This document shows, piece after piece, positions 32,788 through 49,208 of a stretch of DNA of 64,000 bases. Numbering within the stretch: the first letter of the stretch is position 1; each line of letters opens with the position of its first letter. The DNA is from Bradyrhizobium japonicum USDA 6. GTDB lineage: Bacteria; Pseudomonadota; Alphaproteobacteria; Rhizobiales; Xanthobacteraceae. The notes beneath the pieces were generated by a model. It was given only the letters and a program-made list of their open reading frames with translations, ran no database searches and had not been told where the DNA came from. The DNA lies in contig NC_017249.1 in NCBI RefSeq assembly GCF_000284375.1, forward strand, positions 4,070,001 through 4,134,000, read 5' to 3'. A program made the translations under genes and the position numbers.

Positions 32788-33876
<1,089 letters not shown>

Positions 33877-33971
33877 GACCTAGCGCGAAGAGTTTTCGCG
33901 AGGAGCGGGCGCTGAGGACGTTGAGTTGCCGACGTCGTCAGTGCCCGCTTCGTTTTGGGGGGGCGTTCGCG

Positions 33972-34964
33972 ATGAAACGCGTGATCCTGACCAGTTCGTC
34001 CGGCGTCGGTCTTGCCCATGAGGATCGCGCCGACATGGTCGTGCCGTTCATCTTTCGCTTCGTTTCGGGGCCACTTCCGTCGGCTGAACACCTCAATGGC
34101 TATCTAGGTGGACGCGCGCTCAGAATTTTCGAAGAGATCATCTGGTCTGATTGCGTCCGCCAACTGCCCTATGTTCAGCGCCTGGATCGGGAAGGTGCAC
34201 TACTCTGGTTCTGCGAGACTTACGGCGTCGAGTTGATCGAGCTGTGGTTCGATCCTGAACCCAACAGTCAATTGCAATTGATCTGGATCCTCGACTATCT
34301 GCGTTCCGAGCCATCTATCGCATCGAGTCTGAGATTACGACGTGTCGATTTCGACCTGCGTGGAGCAGATCCGACAGAGCTTCGTCATCGTGACGTGCGG
34401 GAGCTCGATATTGAAGAAGGCGATTTCGAGATCGCGAGCCTGGCCTGGGAGGCCTACCGCGCGCCGACGCCCGAGCTCTGCTCCGGGCTGCTCGACAGGC
34501 CGCTCGGCAAGTTGTCTTTCCTGAAGCCGGCCATGGAAGACCTGCTCGCAGAACTGCCGTCGCCGACGACGGGACTGGGGGCGACCGAGGCGCGGCTTCT
34601 CGAACTGATCGCGAGCGGACACAATCGTACCGACCAGCTGTTTCGACCGGGCGCGCTCAAGACACGCGTGTTCGATCCGTGGGAGTTAGGTGCGCTGCTC
34701 GAAGGACTCGCTTTCGGCCCGACGCCCGCCATTGCAGGTTTGGACGGCAAGCTGGCGACGCTCGACCCGGACAATGGACGAGGTCGCAACGCGGCCTTTC
34801 GCCGGAGCCGGCTGTCGCTAACCGAATTCGGCCGAGGGATCCTTGAAGGCCGGGAGGATTTCCTTCGTCGCAACCCGATTCGGCGCTGGTGGGGTGGTAC
34901 GCTTCTCACCAACGAACGGCTTTGGCGGTGGGATGCGCGGAGGCGTTCGCTGGTGGTGCCTTAG
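33972..34964 (+). CDS. hypothetical protein, possible DUF1835-like
   Basis: Protein of 330 aa. It begins KRVILTSSSGVGLAHEDRADMVVPFIFRFVSGPLPS, has ALRIFEEIIWSDC and EGALLWFCETYGVELIELWFDPEPNSQLQLIWILDYL, then a C-terminal winged-helix-like part (TEARLLELIASGHNR, DPWELGALLEGLA, LSLTEFGRGILEGREDFLRRNPIRRWWGGT). The pattern is like the DUF1835/DUF3658 group of cytoplasmic proteins sometimes near regulators, but I am not certain. No function known. It follows recA but 95 bp away, so co-transcription is uncertain. Confidence 0.65.
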   Translation: MKRVILTSSSGVGLAHEDRADMVVPFIFRFVSGPLPSAEHLNGYLGGRALRIFEEIIWSDCVRQLPYVQRLDREGALLWFCETYGVELIELWFDPEPNSQLQLIWILDYLRSEPSIASSLRLRRVDFDLRGADPTELRHRDVRELDIEEGDFEIASLAWEAYRAPTPELCSGLLDRPLGKLSFLKPAMEDLLAELPSPTTGLGATEARLLELIASGHNRTDQLFRPGALKTRVFDPWELGALLEGLAFGPTPAIAGLDGKLATLDPDNGRGRNAAFRRSRLSLTEFGRGILEGREDFLRRNPIRRWWGGTLLTNERLWRWDARRRSLVVP

Positions 34965-34980
34965 ATACCGTTCGGGGCTG

Positions 34981-35100
34981 TAGGGTGGGCAAAGGCGCGC
35001 AAGCGCCGTGCCCACCCTATTCCAACGCGTACAAAGGTGGTGGGCACGCTTCCGCCTTCGCTCTTCGAGCTATGGCGGACAAGCCGCTTTGCCCACCCTA
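34981..35100. repeat. 120-bp palindromic intergenic element
   Basis: TAGGGTGGGCAAAG (34981-34994) and its perfect inverted copy CTTTGCCCACCCTA (35087-35100) bound a 120-bp unit with inner partial palindromes (GGCGCGCAAGCGCC, GTGCCCACCC). It fills the gap between two convergent genes. Related elements lie at 47312-47431, 49209-49270 and 50690-50870. It may also end transcription of both neighbours. Confidence 0.8.
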
Positions 35101-35115
35101 CGAAGCTACGATCCC

Positions 35116-37998
<2,883 letters not shown>

Positions 37999-38015
37999 CG
38001 CTTGCTCCATCGTCC

Positions 38016-38384
38016 TTAAGCCGTGTGGGCCTTGTAAGCGGCTTCATCCATGAGGCCGCCGAGCTCGCTCTTGTCGGCCATCCTGACCTTGAAGAACCAC
38101 GCCTTGCCTTGCGCGTCCGAGTTCACCAGCGCGGGTTCGGCGGCGAGCGCGTCGTTGGTCTCGAGCACCTCGCCCGTGACAGGCGCGTAGACGTCGGAGG
38201 CGGCCTTCACCGATTCCACGACGGCGGCGGCTTCCGCCTTCTTCAGGCTGCGGCCGACCTTCGGCAACTCGACGAATACGACGTCGCCGAGCTGCGACTG
38301 CGCGTAGTCGGTGATCCCGACGGTGGCGACATCGCCGTCGATGGCGAGCCATTCATGGTCGGAGGTGTACAGCGTCGTGGTCAT
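38016..38384 (-). CDS. gcvH: glycine cleavage system H protein
   Basis: Lipoyl carrier of 122 aa. [19 protein letters not shown] contains the lipoylated Lys near residue 60; the family start [20 protein letters not shown] and end [22 protein letters not shown] are intact. It shuttles the aminomethyl group between GcvP and GcvT. The frame is open far upstream within gcvT, but family length fixes this start. It begins 11 bp after gcvT. Confidence 0.95.
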   Translation of the reverse strand: MTTTLYTSDHEWLAIDGDVATVGITDYAQSQLGDVVFVELPKVGRSLKKAEAAAVVESVKAASDVYAPVTGEVLETNDALAAEPALVNSDAQGKAWFFKVRMADKSELGGLMDEAAYKAHTA

Positions 38385-38395
38385 TTTCTCAGTCC

Positions 38396-39544
38396 TCAGC
38401 GTTTGTAGGTGTTTTTCACGAAGGGCATGGCGGCGACCGTCAGCGGCAGCCGCTGGCCGCGCACCTCGGCGAAGAGCTTTGTATCGAGCGCGCTCGATGC
38501 CGTGGGCACATAGCCCATCGCGACCGGCGCGTTCAGGCTCGGGCCGAAACCGCCCGAGGTGACCTTTCCGATCGGCTCGCCGCCCGCGGCATCCGCAAAC
38601 AGCAGCGCGCCCTCGCGCACCGGCGCGCGGCCTTCCGTGCGCAGCCCGACGCGGCGGCGGGAGGCGCCGTTGTCGAAATAGGCAAGAATCGTCTCGGCGC
38701 CGGGAAAGCCGCCGGCGCGGGCGCCGCCGCTGCGGCGGCTCTTCTGCACCGACCATTCCAGCGCCGCCTCGACCGGCGTGGTCGTGGTGTCGATGTCGTG
38801 TCCGTAGAGGCAGAGCCCGCCTTCCAGCCGCAAACTGTCGCGGGCGCCAAGGCCGATCGGCATCACGTCGGGGTTTTCAAGCAGCGTCCTGGCGAGGTGC
38901 TCGGCGTGCGTGGCGGGGACCGAAATCTCGAACCCGTCCTCGCCGGTGTAGCCGGAGCGCGAGACGAAGCAGTCGAGGCCGGCGACCTTGTGCGGACCGG
39001 CATCCATGAACTTCATGGCGGGCGCCTCTGCACACAATTGCGCCAGTGCGGCTTCCGCCTTCGGGCCCTGCAGCGCGATCAGGGCGCGGTCTTGAAGCGA
39101 ATCGATGATGCAGTCGTCCGAGAGATGCGCGCGCAGATGCGCCTCGTCCGCGTCCTTGCAGGCCGCGTTGACGACCAGGAACAGGTGATCGCCGAAATTG
39201 GCGACCATCAGATCGTCGAGAATGCCGCCGTCCGGATTGGTGAACTGGGCGTAGCGCTGCCGGCCCGGGGCAATCGCCACGATATCCTGCGGCACCAGCC
39301 GTTCCAGCGCGCGGGCGGCGTCCTCGACCTTGCCCGACTTCGGCCGAAGCGCGAGCTGGCCCATATGGGAGACGTCGAACAGGCCGGCGGAGGAACGGGT
39401 ATGGAGGTGCTCTTTTAGGACGCCCGCAGGGTACTGCACGGGCATGTCATAGCCCGCGAACGGCACCATCTTGCCGCCGAGGGAGACGTGAAGCCCGTGA
39501 AGGGGCGTACGTTTGAGGGAATCTTGGTCGTCGCGCGCAAGCAT
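38396..39544 (-). CDS. gcvT: glycine cleavage system aminomethyltransferase, T protein
   Basis: Transfers the methylene group from lipoyl-GcvH to tetrahydrofolate, releasing ammonia; 382 aa. Family blocks are [39 protein letters not shown], the folate-site Asp in GGILDDLMV, and [10 protein letters not shown]. First gene of the operon; the tandem glycine riboswitch lies between its start and the promoter. The Met before LARDDQD is chosen; upstream in-frame residues run into the riboswitch expression region. Confidence 0.95.
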   Translation of the reverse strand: MLARDDQDSLKRTPLHGLHVSLGGKMVPFAGYDMPVQYPAGVLKEHLHTRSSAGLFDVSHMGQLALRPKSGKVEDAARALERLVPQDIVAIAPGRQRYAQFTNPDGGILDDLMVANFGDHLFLVVNAACKDADEAHLRAHLSDDCIIDSLQDRALIALQGPKAEAALAQLCAEAPAMKFMDAGPHKVAGLDCFVSRSGYTGEDGFEISVPATHAEHLARTLLENPDVMPIGLGARDSLRLEGGLCLYGHDIDTTTTPVEAALEWSVQKSRRSGGARAGGFPGAETILAYFDNGASRRRVGLRTEGRAPVREGALLFADAAGGEPIGKVTSGGFGPSLNAPVAMGYVPTASSALDTKLFAEVRGQRLPLTVAAMPFVKNTYKR

Positions 39545-39597
39545 TACGGGGCCCTCGGCGGTTCCCCGGGGACGATTCCCCGGTAGCAACCAGTCGA

Positions 39598-39775
39598 AGC
39601 CCCATCTGTCGCTGTGCCTGAGAGTATTATCCCGTCGGCGGACGCTGTCCGGGTGTTATGCCCGTCGGCGCCTCTTTCCAGATGTCGTCAAAGCCACGCG
39701 GTCCTTTTGCCTGAGAGTTTCCGGGGCGGTTGCTCCTTCGGCGCCGGCACCAAAGCCGGTCTCTCCCGACGTGGC
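39598..39775 (-). promoter_or_regulatory. tandem glycine riboswitch
   Basis: On the minus strand, two glycine aptamers follow one another in the leader of gcvT. Aptamer 1 has GGGAGAG, GCGCCGAAGGAGCAA and AACTCTCAGGCAAAAGGAC. Aptamer 2 has AAAGAGGCGCCGACGGG, AATACTCTCAGGCA and CAGATGGGG. These are the conserved cores of the glycine riboswitch family; the tandem form allows sensing by both domains. Glycine binding should turn on gcvTHP. The remaining gap up to alaS (39776-40012) holds presumed divergent promoters only. Confidence 0.93.
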
Positions 39776-40012
39776 CGTACGATACAGATGGGTACAGACC
39801 ACAGGCCGGCCAAGCCTGTCAACGCGCACCTGACGGCTTTCAACGGGATTGCAAACGGGATTGCGCGCCTGCGGCAACTCACTGATCTCCTTGCACAGTT
39901 TCTGGACAGCGCAGCTGGCCTTGTCTAAAAGCGCTTTGACCCGCAGATATCAGCCCAAATGCCCGGTTTGGATGGCAAATCAGCGGGTCCAAGCACACCC
40001 GATTGGATGAAC

Positions 40013-42691
<2,679 letters not shown>

Positions 42692-42697
42692 ACGGCC

Positions 42698-43924
42698 ATG
42701 CGCCTCGTTCCGCGAGGACGTGGCCCGGCCGATCCCAACCTAAGGGATCGCCTGTACGAATTGTTGGAGCACGATCCGCTCGCCTACTCGATCGGGTCGC
42801 GCTTCATCCAGGTGATCATCGGCGTCATCGTGCTCGACGTGGTCGCGATGATCCTCGCCTCGGTACCGGAGCTCGACGCGCGGTTCGGCACGCTGTTCAG
42901 CGCGGTCGCCGTCCTCGCCGTCATCGTGTTCGCGCTCGAATATCTGGCGCGGCTGTGGACCGTGGCGGGGCACACCCAGCGCAACGGCTCCGCGCTGTCT
43001 GACCGGCTCTCTTATGCCTTTTCCGCGCTCGGCATCATCGACCTCATGGCGTTCCTGCCGGCCGCGATCGTGCTGGCCACAGGCCGGCACGCGACGCTGG
43101 CCGGGCTGGGCGTGCTGCCGTTCTTCAAGCTGATCCGTTATTCGCCGGCGATGCGCTCGCTGCTCGCGGCCATCCATGCCGAGCGGCGTGCGCTGATCGG
43201 CTGCATCGTCATCCTGATCGGTGTGGTACTGACCTTCGCCTCGCTGCTCTACGCCATCGAGCGTGATGTGCAGCCTAACAAGCTCGGCACGATTCCGGAT
43301 GCGATGTGGTGGGCGATCGTGACGCTCGGCACCGTCGGTTATGGCGACGTCGTGCCGGTGACGCCGCTCGGCAAGTTCGTCTCGGTGTTCGCGATCATCT
43401 CAGGCTTTGCCATGATCGCGCTGCCGGTCGCGATCATCTCGAGCGCCTTTGCCGAAGAGGTGAGGCGGCGCGATTTCGTCGTCACCTGGGGCATGCTGGC
43501 GCGGGTGCCGCTGTTCTCGCACCTGTCCGCCGCGGAGATCGCCGACATCATGCGGCTGCTCAGGGCGCGCACCATCGAGCAGGGCGAGATATTGGTCCGC
43601 CGTGGCGATGCCGCTTCGTCGATGTATTTCATCACCGCGGGCGAGGTCGAGATCGCGCTGCCGAGCCAGCAGGTGCGGCTCGCCGACGGCACCTTCTTCG
43701 GCGAGATCGCGCTGCTGCATAAGACCAAGCGCAGCGGCACGGTGACGGCGACGTGCAAGACGCGGCTGCTGGTGCTCGACGCCCAGGATTTTCACGCTTT
43801 GATCGAGCGCATGCCGACGCTCGCTGCCCACGTCCACCAGACCGCGAAAGCCCGGCTGGAGGAGACCGGCGACCTCGCGGCGGCAGAATTGGCGCAGGCA
43901 GAGCGCGAGGCCACCGACCGCTGA
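42698..43924 (+). CDS. cyclic-nucleotide-gated K+ channel, MlotiK1-like
   Basis: Inner-membrane channel of 408 aa. Six helices (about 32-245) with an S4 that has few positive charges, the K+ filter TVGYGD at about 211-216, and a C-terminal cNMP-binding domain (about 265-385) with FFGEIALLHKTKRSGTV, the phosphate-binding cassette with its conserved Arg. The layout equals Mesorhizobium loti MlotiK1. It begins 6 bp after alaS, so it probably shares the transcript, an odd pairing. A C-terminal helix (LEETGDLAAAELAQAEREA) extends past the binding domain. Confidence 0.9.
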   Translation: MRLVPRGRGPADPNLRDRLYELLEHDPLAYSIGSRFIQVIIGVIVLDVVAMILASVPELDARFGTLFSAVAVLAVIVFALEYLARLWTVAGHTQRNGSALSDRLSYAFSALGIIDLMAFLPAAIVLATGRHATLAGLGVLPFFKLIRYSPAMRSLLAAIHAERRALIGCIVILIGVVLTFASLLYAIERDVQPNKLGTIPDAMWWAIVTLGTVGYGDVVPVTPLGKFVSVFAIISGFAMIALPVAIISSAFAEEVRRRDFVVTWGMLARVPLFSHLSAAEIADIMRLLRARTIEQGEILVRRGDAASSMYFITAGEVEIALPSQQVRLADGTFFGEIALLHKTKRSGTVTATCKTRLLVLDAQDFHALIERMPTLAAHVHQTAKARLEETGDLAAAELAQAEREATDR

Positions 43925-43928
43925 GCGG

Positions 43929-44432
43929 TCAACCCTTCTTCAGGAAAATGTAGTCGGCCGAGTACGGCGCGCTTTTGAAATCGCCGGCCTTGTCGCATGC
44001 GCCGTCGACCTTCCCGCCGTGGGTGTTGATGCGCTGGACGGTGGTAACAGGCGTCAGCACGCCGCTACCGCGGCGGGAGGCGACCTCCAGCTTCAGCCAG
44101 GGGATGTCGGCGGCGGTCGCGCCCGGCGCGTTGCCGATGGCCTTGCCGACGACGGCGCTGCTGTCGGCAAGCTCCCAGTTCGGGCCGGCATAGTGCCGGC
44201 CGACGGTCTTGCCCTCGGACAGCAGCGTCGCCACCGGCTCGCGGAATGCCCAGGCGAGCTTGCCGTCAGTGCCCGCCTTGCACTCATAGACCTGAGCGCC
44301 CTCGGCGAGGACGCTGAGCACGACGGTCTCGCCGGGGGCGGCGATGGCGTCGGGGAGCGGCTCCGCGGCTGCGGCGGGTCCGGCCACGGCCGCGAGCAGC
44401 AGGCAGGGGACGGCGAACTTGACGATGGACAT
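43929..44432 (-). CDS. exported DUF3455 family protein
   Basis: Exported protein of 167 aa: signal peptide 1-23 (ending AAAA), then the DUF3455 domain with VVLSVLAEGAQVYECKA, WAFREPVATLL, VGRHYAGPNWELADSSAVVGK and PWLKLEVASRRGSGVLTPVTTVQRINTHGG. One Cys pair is present. Function unknown, though bacterial and fungal members are secreted. It converges on the channel gene with 4 bp between stops. Confidence 0.82.
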   Translation of the reverse strand: MSIVKFAVPCLLLAAVAGPAAAAEPLPDAIAAPGETVVLSVLAEGAQVYECKAGTDGKLAWAFREPVATLLSEGKTVGRHYAGPNWELADSSAVVGKAIGNAPGATAADIPWLKLEVASRRGSGVLTPVTTVQRINTHGGKVDGACDKAGDFKSAPYSADYIFLKKG

Positions 44433-44528
44433 GGGTGGCCTCCGCAACGGGGTCAAAATGAATGGGCCGCGCCTAAGCGCGGCCCATAATGATGTCTAAC
44501 CCCGATCAGACGAAAATAATGCGCGGGC

Positions 44529-45740
44529 TTACGCCAACGCTTTCGTGAGATTCTCCGAGACCTTGTCGAGGAAGCCGGTGGTCGAGAGCCAGCGCTGGTC
44601 GGCACCGACCAGGAGCGCGAGGTCCTTGGTCATGTAGCCGGCCTCGACGGTGTCGACGCAGACCTTCTCGAGGGTGGTGGCGAACTTGGCGAGCTCGGCA
44701 TTGTTGTCGAGCTTGGCGCGGTGGGCCAGGCCACGGGTCCAGGCGAAGATCGACGCGATCGAGTTGGTCGAGGTCTCCTTGCCCTTCTGGTGCTCGCGGT
44801 AGTGGCGGGTCACCGTACCGTGGGCGGCTTCGGCTTCCACGGTCTTGCCGTCGGGGGTGAGCAGCACCGAGGTCATCAGGCCGAGCGAGCCGTAGCCCTG
44901 CGCGACCGTGTCGGACTGCACGTCGCCGTCGTAGTTCTTACAGGCCCAGACATAGCCGCCGGACCATTTCAGCGCCGAAGCCACCATGTCGTCGATCAGG
45001 CGGTGCTCGTAGGTCAGGCCCTTGGCCTCGAATTCCTTCTTGAACTCGCGGTCGTAGACGTCCTGGAAGATGTCCTTGAAGCGGCCGTCATAGACCTTCA
45101 TGATCGTGTTCTTGGTCGAGAGATAGACCGGGTAGTTGCGCAGCAGGCCGTAGTTCAGCGAAGCGCGGGCGAAGTCGATGATGGAGTCGTCGAGATTGTA
45201 CATCTGCATCGCGACACCGGAGCCCGGGGTCTTGAACACTTCCTTCTCGATGACGGTGCCGTCCTCGCCGACGAACTTCATCGTGAGCGTGCCCTTGCCG
45301 GGGAACTTGATGTCGGTGGCGCGATACTGGTCGCCATAGGCGTGGCGGCCGATGATGATCGGCTTGGTCCAGCCGGGAACCAGGCGCGGCACGTTCTTGC
45401 AGATGATCGGCTCGCGGAAGATCACGCCGCCGAGGATGTTGCGGATGGTGCCGTTCGGCGACTTCCACATCTGCTTGAGGTTGAACTCCTTCACCCGGGC
45501 TTCGTCCGGGGTGATGGTGGCGCACTTGACGCCGACGCCGACTTTCTTGATCGCCTCGGCGGCGTCGATGGTCACCTGATCGTTGGTGTGGTCGCGGTAC
45601 TCCATGCCCAGGTCAAAATATAGCAGCTCGACATCGAGGTACGGGTTGATCAGCTTGTCCTTGATGTACTGCCAGATGATCCGGGTCATCTCGTCGCCAT
45701 CGAGTTCGACGACGGGGTTGGACACCTTGATTTTTGCCAT
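44529..45740 (-). CDS. icd: NADP-dependent isocitrate dehydrogenase
   Basis: TCA-cycle enzyme converting isocitrate to 2-oxoglutarate; 403 aa, the homodimeric eukaryote-like type found in rhizobia. [22 protein letters not shown] starts it; [20 protein letters not shown] carries the substrate Ser, and the [22 protein letters not shown] block holds the metal-binding Asp. The upstream frame (34 residues) lacks homology and a good ribosome site, so the internal Met is chosen. The intergenic 45741-46109 region holds a 16-bp tandem repeat and otherwise nothing I can support. Confidence 0.96.
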   Translation of the reverse strand: MAKIKVSNPVVELDGDEMTRIIWQYIKDKLINPYLDVELLYFDLGMEYRDHTNDQVTIDAAEAIKKVGVGVKCATITPDEARVKEFNLKQMWKSPNGTIRNILGGVIFREPIICKNVPRLVPGWTKPIIIGRHAYGDQYRATDIKFPGKGTLTMKFVGEDGTVIEKEVFKTPGSGVAMQMYNLDDSIIDFARASLNYGLLRNYPVYLSTKNTIMKVYDGRFKDIFQDVYDREFKKEFEAKGLTYEHRLIDDMVASALKWSGGYVWACKNYDGDVQSDTVAQGYGSLGLMTSVLLTPDGKTVEAEAAHGTVTRHYREHQKGKETSTNSIASIFAWTRGLAHRAKLDNNAELAKFATTLEKVCVDTVEAGYMTKDLALLVGADQRWLSTTGFLDKVSENLTKALA

Positions 45741-46041
45741 GATCGGGGAAGCCTCTTGGGAACGGCGCTTTGGCGCGCCACGGGAATATCCGCCGCCTCT
45801 TAGCACCTGATAGCAGCGGGCGAAAGCCAAGGGATTATGCACTTTTAGCCCATCCAGCTTGCCCAGATGGGGGGCGGGAGGGGCCCTGCCGCGAGGGGCG
45901 GGCCTCAGGCTTCAGAAGAGATTCAAAAGTCGAATCCAACCCGTTATTTCCCTTGAGAATTTCGTCAGGACAGGCAAACGACAGGCGAACGGGCAGCCGC
46001 CCCTTGGGCCGGCTTTGAATCAATTCCTGAAGAGCGCCTTG

Positions 46042-46089
46042 CCAAGGCCTTGAGAACCCAAGGCCTCGAGAACCCAAGGCCTTGCTAAC
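46042..46089. repeat. 16-bp tandem repeat, three copies, before trmJ
   Basis: CCAAGGCCTTGAGAAC, CCAAGGCCTCGAGAAC and CCAAGGCCTTGCTAAC follow without gaps (46042-46057, 46058-46073, 46074-46089). Each has the palindrome AAGGCCTT or a near variant. The array ends 20 bp before the trmJ start, so it overlaps the untranslated leader or promoter. Confidence 0.88.
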
Positions 46090-46109
46090 CAGTGTGAAAG
46101 CGAAACGAG

Positions 46110-47309
46110 ATGTCGGGGACTGACAAGAGCAAGGCGGGCCTTTCCCTCGACGGTCCCATCGTGATCCTGGTCGAGCCGCAGCTTGGCGAAAACATCGGCA
46201 TGGCCGCGCGCGCCATGGGCAATTTTGCGCTCAGCCGATTGCGCATCGTCAATCCCCGCGACGGCTGGCCCAATATCGCCGCCCAGCGGGCCGCGGCCGG
46301 TGCCGACTATATTCTGGAAAAGGTCGAATTGTTCGACACGGTCGGTGAGGCGGTCGCCGATCTCGACCTGCTGTTTGCCACCACTGCGCGTCCACATGAC
46401 CAGGCCAAGCCGGTGGTGGGGCCCGAGGCAGCCGCGACCGAGATCTCGGGGCACATCGCCACAGGCGGCAAGGCCGGCATCCTGTTCGGCCGCGAGCGCT
46501 GGGGGCTGACCAACGAGGAGGTCGGGCTCTCCAACCGCATCATCACCTTCCCGGTCAATCCGGGCTTTGCCTCGCTCAACCTCGCCCAGGCCGTGCTGCT
46601 GGTCGGCTATGAATGGTTCAAGCGAGCAACCTCAGGCGAGTTGCCGCACAGCATGCCGGAGCGCTCCGAGCGCGCCTCGCAGCACCAGATGCAGGCCTTC
46701 TTCGACAACCTCATCCGCGAGCTCGACCGGGTCGAATTCCTGCGCCCGGCCGAGAAGCGCGACACCATGCTGGTCAACCTGCGCAACATTTTCAGCCGGA
46801 TGGAGCCGACCAAGCAGGACATGCACACGCTGCACGGTGTGGTGATGGCGATCGCGGAAGGGCGCAAGGGCCCGGCCAAGGGCGGCGTGCTGGACGGCGA
46901 GCAGGCCACCCGCCTGCGCGCGCTGCTGGCCGAGCACGGCCAGGGCGGCGGCGTGCCCGACAGCGGCTCGACCGTGCGCGGGCTCGCCCGCCTGCTCCGC
47001 CGCAACCCGACCGACGCCGAGCGCCTGCTCTGGCAGGCCCTCACGCGTGATCGCCGCTTCGCAGGAGGGTTCAAGCGCCAGACCCCGGTCGGCCGGCATA
47101 TTCCCGACTTCGTCTCTTTCCCGCACCGGATAGCGATCGAGCTGGTCAATCCGGGCGAGGGCGAGACGATCGCTGCTGACCGCGCGTCGCGGCGGACGTG
47201 GCTGGAAGCGCGGGACTATCGCGTGCTGGAGATCCGCGCGGCGGACGTGGAGCGCGATCTGGAGGCGGAGCTGGTGCGGCTGCAGGGGATGATCGAGCAG
47301 AGCGCGTAG
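46110..47309 (+). CDS. TrmJ-type tRNA methyltransferase fused to a DUF559 domain
   Basis: A two-part protein of 399 aa. Residues 1-250 are a SpoU/TrmJ knot methyltransferase that should 2'-O-methylate position 32 of tRNAs: VILVEPQLGENIGMAARAMGNFAL, FGRERWGLTNEEV and FPVNPGFASLNLAQAVLLVGYEW. After a Gly-rich linker, 284-399 match DUF559, a Vsr-like nuclease-fold family: LARLLRRNPTDAERLLWQAL, FKRQTPVGRHIPDFVS. The usual ELDGxxH active-site stretch reads IELVNPGEGE, so the Asp is gone. The domain may bind nucleic acid without cutting. TrmJ proteins alone are about 250 aa. Confidence 0.88.
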   Translation: MSGTDKSKAGLSLDGPIVILVEPQLGENIGMAARAMGNFALSRLRIVNPRDGWPNIAAQRAAAGADYILEKVELFDTVGEAVADLDLLFATTARPHDQAKPVVGPEAAATEISGHIATGGKAGILFGRERWGLTNEEVGLSNRIITFPVNPGFASLNLAQAVLLVGYEWFKRATSGELPHSMPERSERASQHQMQAFFDNLIRELDRVEFLRPAEKRDTMLVNLRNIFSRMEPTKQDMHTLHGVVMAIAEGRKGPAKGGVLDGEQATRLRALLAEHGQGGGVPDSGSTVRGLARLLRRNPTDAERLLWQALTRDRRFAGGFKRQTPVGRHIPDFVSFPHRIAIELVNPGEGETIAADRASRRTWLEARDYRVLEIRAADVERDLEAELVRLQGMIEQSA

Positions 47310-47311
47310 GT

Positions 47312-47431
47312 CTCGTAGGGTGGATTAGCCGAAGGCGTAATCCACCAACTTCGTCCTGCATTCGCCGAAGCATGGTGGATTAGGCACACGGATGCGCTGC
47401 GCGCAGGCCGCGGGCTAATCCACCCTACGAG
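47312..47431. repeat. 120-bp palindromic intergenic element with 19-bp ends
   Basis: CTCGTAGGGTGGATTAGCC (47312-47330) has a perfect inverted copy at 47413-47431, and two internal ATCCACC/GGTGGAT arms lie between. Same length and terminal TAGGGTGG as the element at 34981-35100. The rest of the gap up to 47512 shows no gene. Confidence 0.85.
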
Positions 47432-47512
47432 CTGCGAAGTAACGCAGCCAAGGGTTGTGTAGAGGCGTCGTCGGTTGCTATGACTGTTCCCAGGAATTGA
47501 GTTGGGGACTGC

Positions 47513-49188
47513 ATGTTTGGAATGACAGGCCGCGCGCTCGTTGGCGCGGCAGCAGGCGTGAGTGCGTTGGCGCTAGCGACCGTGCTCGAAATATCAAGCG
47601 CCCGCGCGGAAATGCCCTTGTCCGCCAAGTGCAACGCGGTCGGAAATTTCAGTGTCGATGACCGGATCGCGGGCTGTACCACCTTGATCGAGGCGGCGCC
47701 GGTCATGCAGCAAGGCGTGGTTATGGCACACATCCGTCGCGCCATGTTCTACCGCCAGAAAGGCGAGATCGACCTTGAGATCGCCGATTACGACCGGATC
47801 ATCGAGCGCTATCCAGACAATCTGCCCGCCCGACTCAACAGGGCCTTTGCGCATCTCCGAAAGCGAGAGCCTGCAGCCGCGCTGTCTGACTACACCAAAG
47901 TCATCGAGCTCGATCCCAAGAATACCTACGCCTATATAGGGCGCGCGCAAGTCTACCTGGCGAGACGCGACTTCGTCCGTGCCATCGCCGACTATGATCA
48001 GGCTCTTCTGATCCATCCAGACAATGTCAAGGCGCATATCGACCGAGGCCTCATCTACATCAGCAATGGTGACCTGGATCGTGCCATGGCCGACTGCGAC
48101 CGAGTGGTCGAGATCGGCCCGCAAACCGGCATGGGCCAGCTGTGCCGTGGCCGGGTTTACTTCGCCAAGGGTGACAGGGCGCGCGCATTGGCCGAACTCG
48201 ATCAAACAATGCAGATCAAGCCAAAGAACGAGTATTTCTACTACTTCCGGGCCGAATCCTTTTTCAGCTGGGCGAACTCGACCGCGCTATCGCCGACTAT
48301 GACCAGATCATCGAGCTCAACCCACGAGGCCCATCGGTCTACTTCTACCGCGGCATCGTCAATGCTCGAAAAGACGACCATGACCGTGCCGTTGCCGACT
48401 ACACCCAGGCAATGCAGCTGGCACATCAGGATCAAAGGGGCTCCGGCGATCGGAAGGCTCAGCTTCAAGGTCAAGCCGACGATCCCGCTTATGCGTCGTC
48501 GGCCGATGGTCAGTCGATTGCACTCGCTTCAGGGGATGGCATTGCGCTCCGCGCTCGGGGAGGGGCCTACGCCGCGAAAGGGGACTTCGACCGCGCGATC
48601 GCAGACTACGATGAGGCGATCCGCCTCAACCCCAGGGACAAGGAAGCAATATCGGCTCGCGGCAACGCGTACAAAACCAAGGGGGACTTCGACCGTGCCA
48701 TCGCGGACTACGATCAAGCCGCGCAACTCGATGCGAGGGATGCGCGCGTCTACTTTCATCGCGCGAGGGTCTATTGGCAGATGGCTTCGCTCGCCAAATC
48801 GTTGACCGACCTCGATCAGGCGATCCAGCTCAATCCAAAGAATGCCTATCCGGTCTTATGGCGCGAAATTGTTGCAAGGCGCAGTGACCAGCTGAGCGAG
48901 GCTGCAAAGCAGCTGGACGCGACGAAATGGCCCGCGCCCATCATCAATCTCTTTCTTGGCACGATGACGCCGGAGCAAGTGCGCAGCGCGGCGGACGATG
49001 CCGACCCGGTGAAGAAGAAGGGGCAGGTCTGCGAGGCGAATTTCTATGTTGCCGAGCGCGCACTGCAGAGCGGCGCCAAGGAAGAGGCGTTGAAGCTGTT
49101 CGACCTGGCGGCAGCCGATTGCCCGAAGACCTTCATCGAGAAGCAGGCCGCCGACGTCGAGCTTGGCTTGTTGCGAGCGAGCCGCTGA
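47513..49188 (+). pseudogene. exported TPR-repeat protein split by a frameshift
   Basis: Signal peptide (1-32), then at least nine TPR units of the form RGxxYxxKGDxDRAIADYDxAIxLxPxN. The first frame runs correctly to YYFRAESFF (about 48263), then becomes nonsense. From there the next frame reads QLGELDRAIADYDQIIELNPRG and continues through further TPRs to the stop at 49188. The switch is at TTTTT (48260-48264); one extra T restores a protein of about 558 aa. It could be a sequencing error, as both halves keep perfect TPR consensus. Function unknown; TPR proteins scaffold periplasmic complexes. Confidence 0.8.
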
Positions 49189-49208
49189 CCTCGATCAGGC
49201 ATAGCTTC

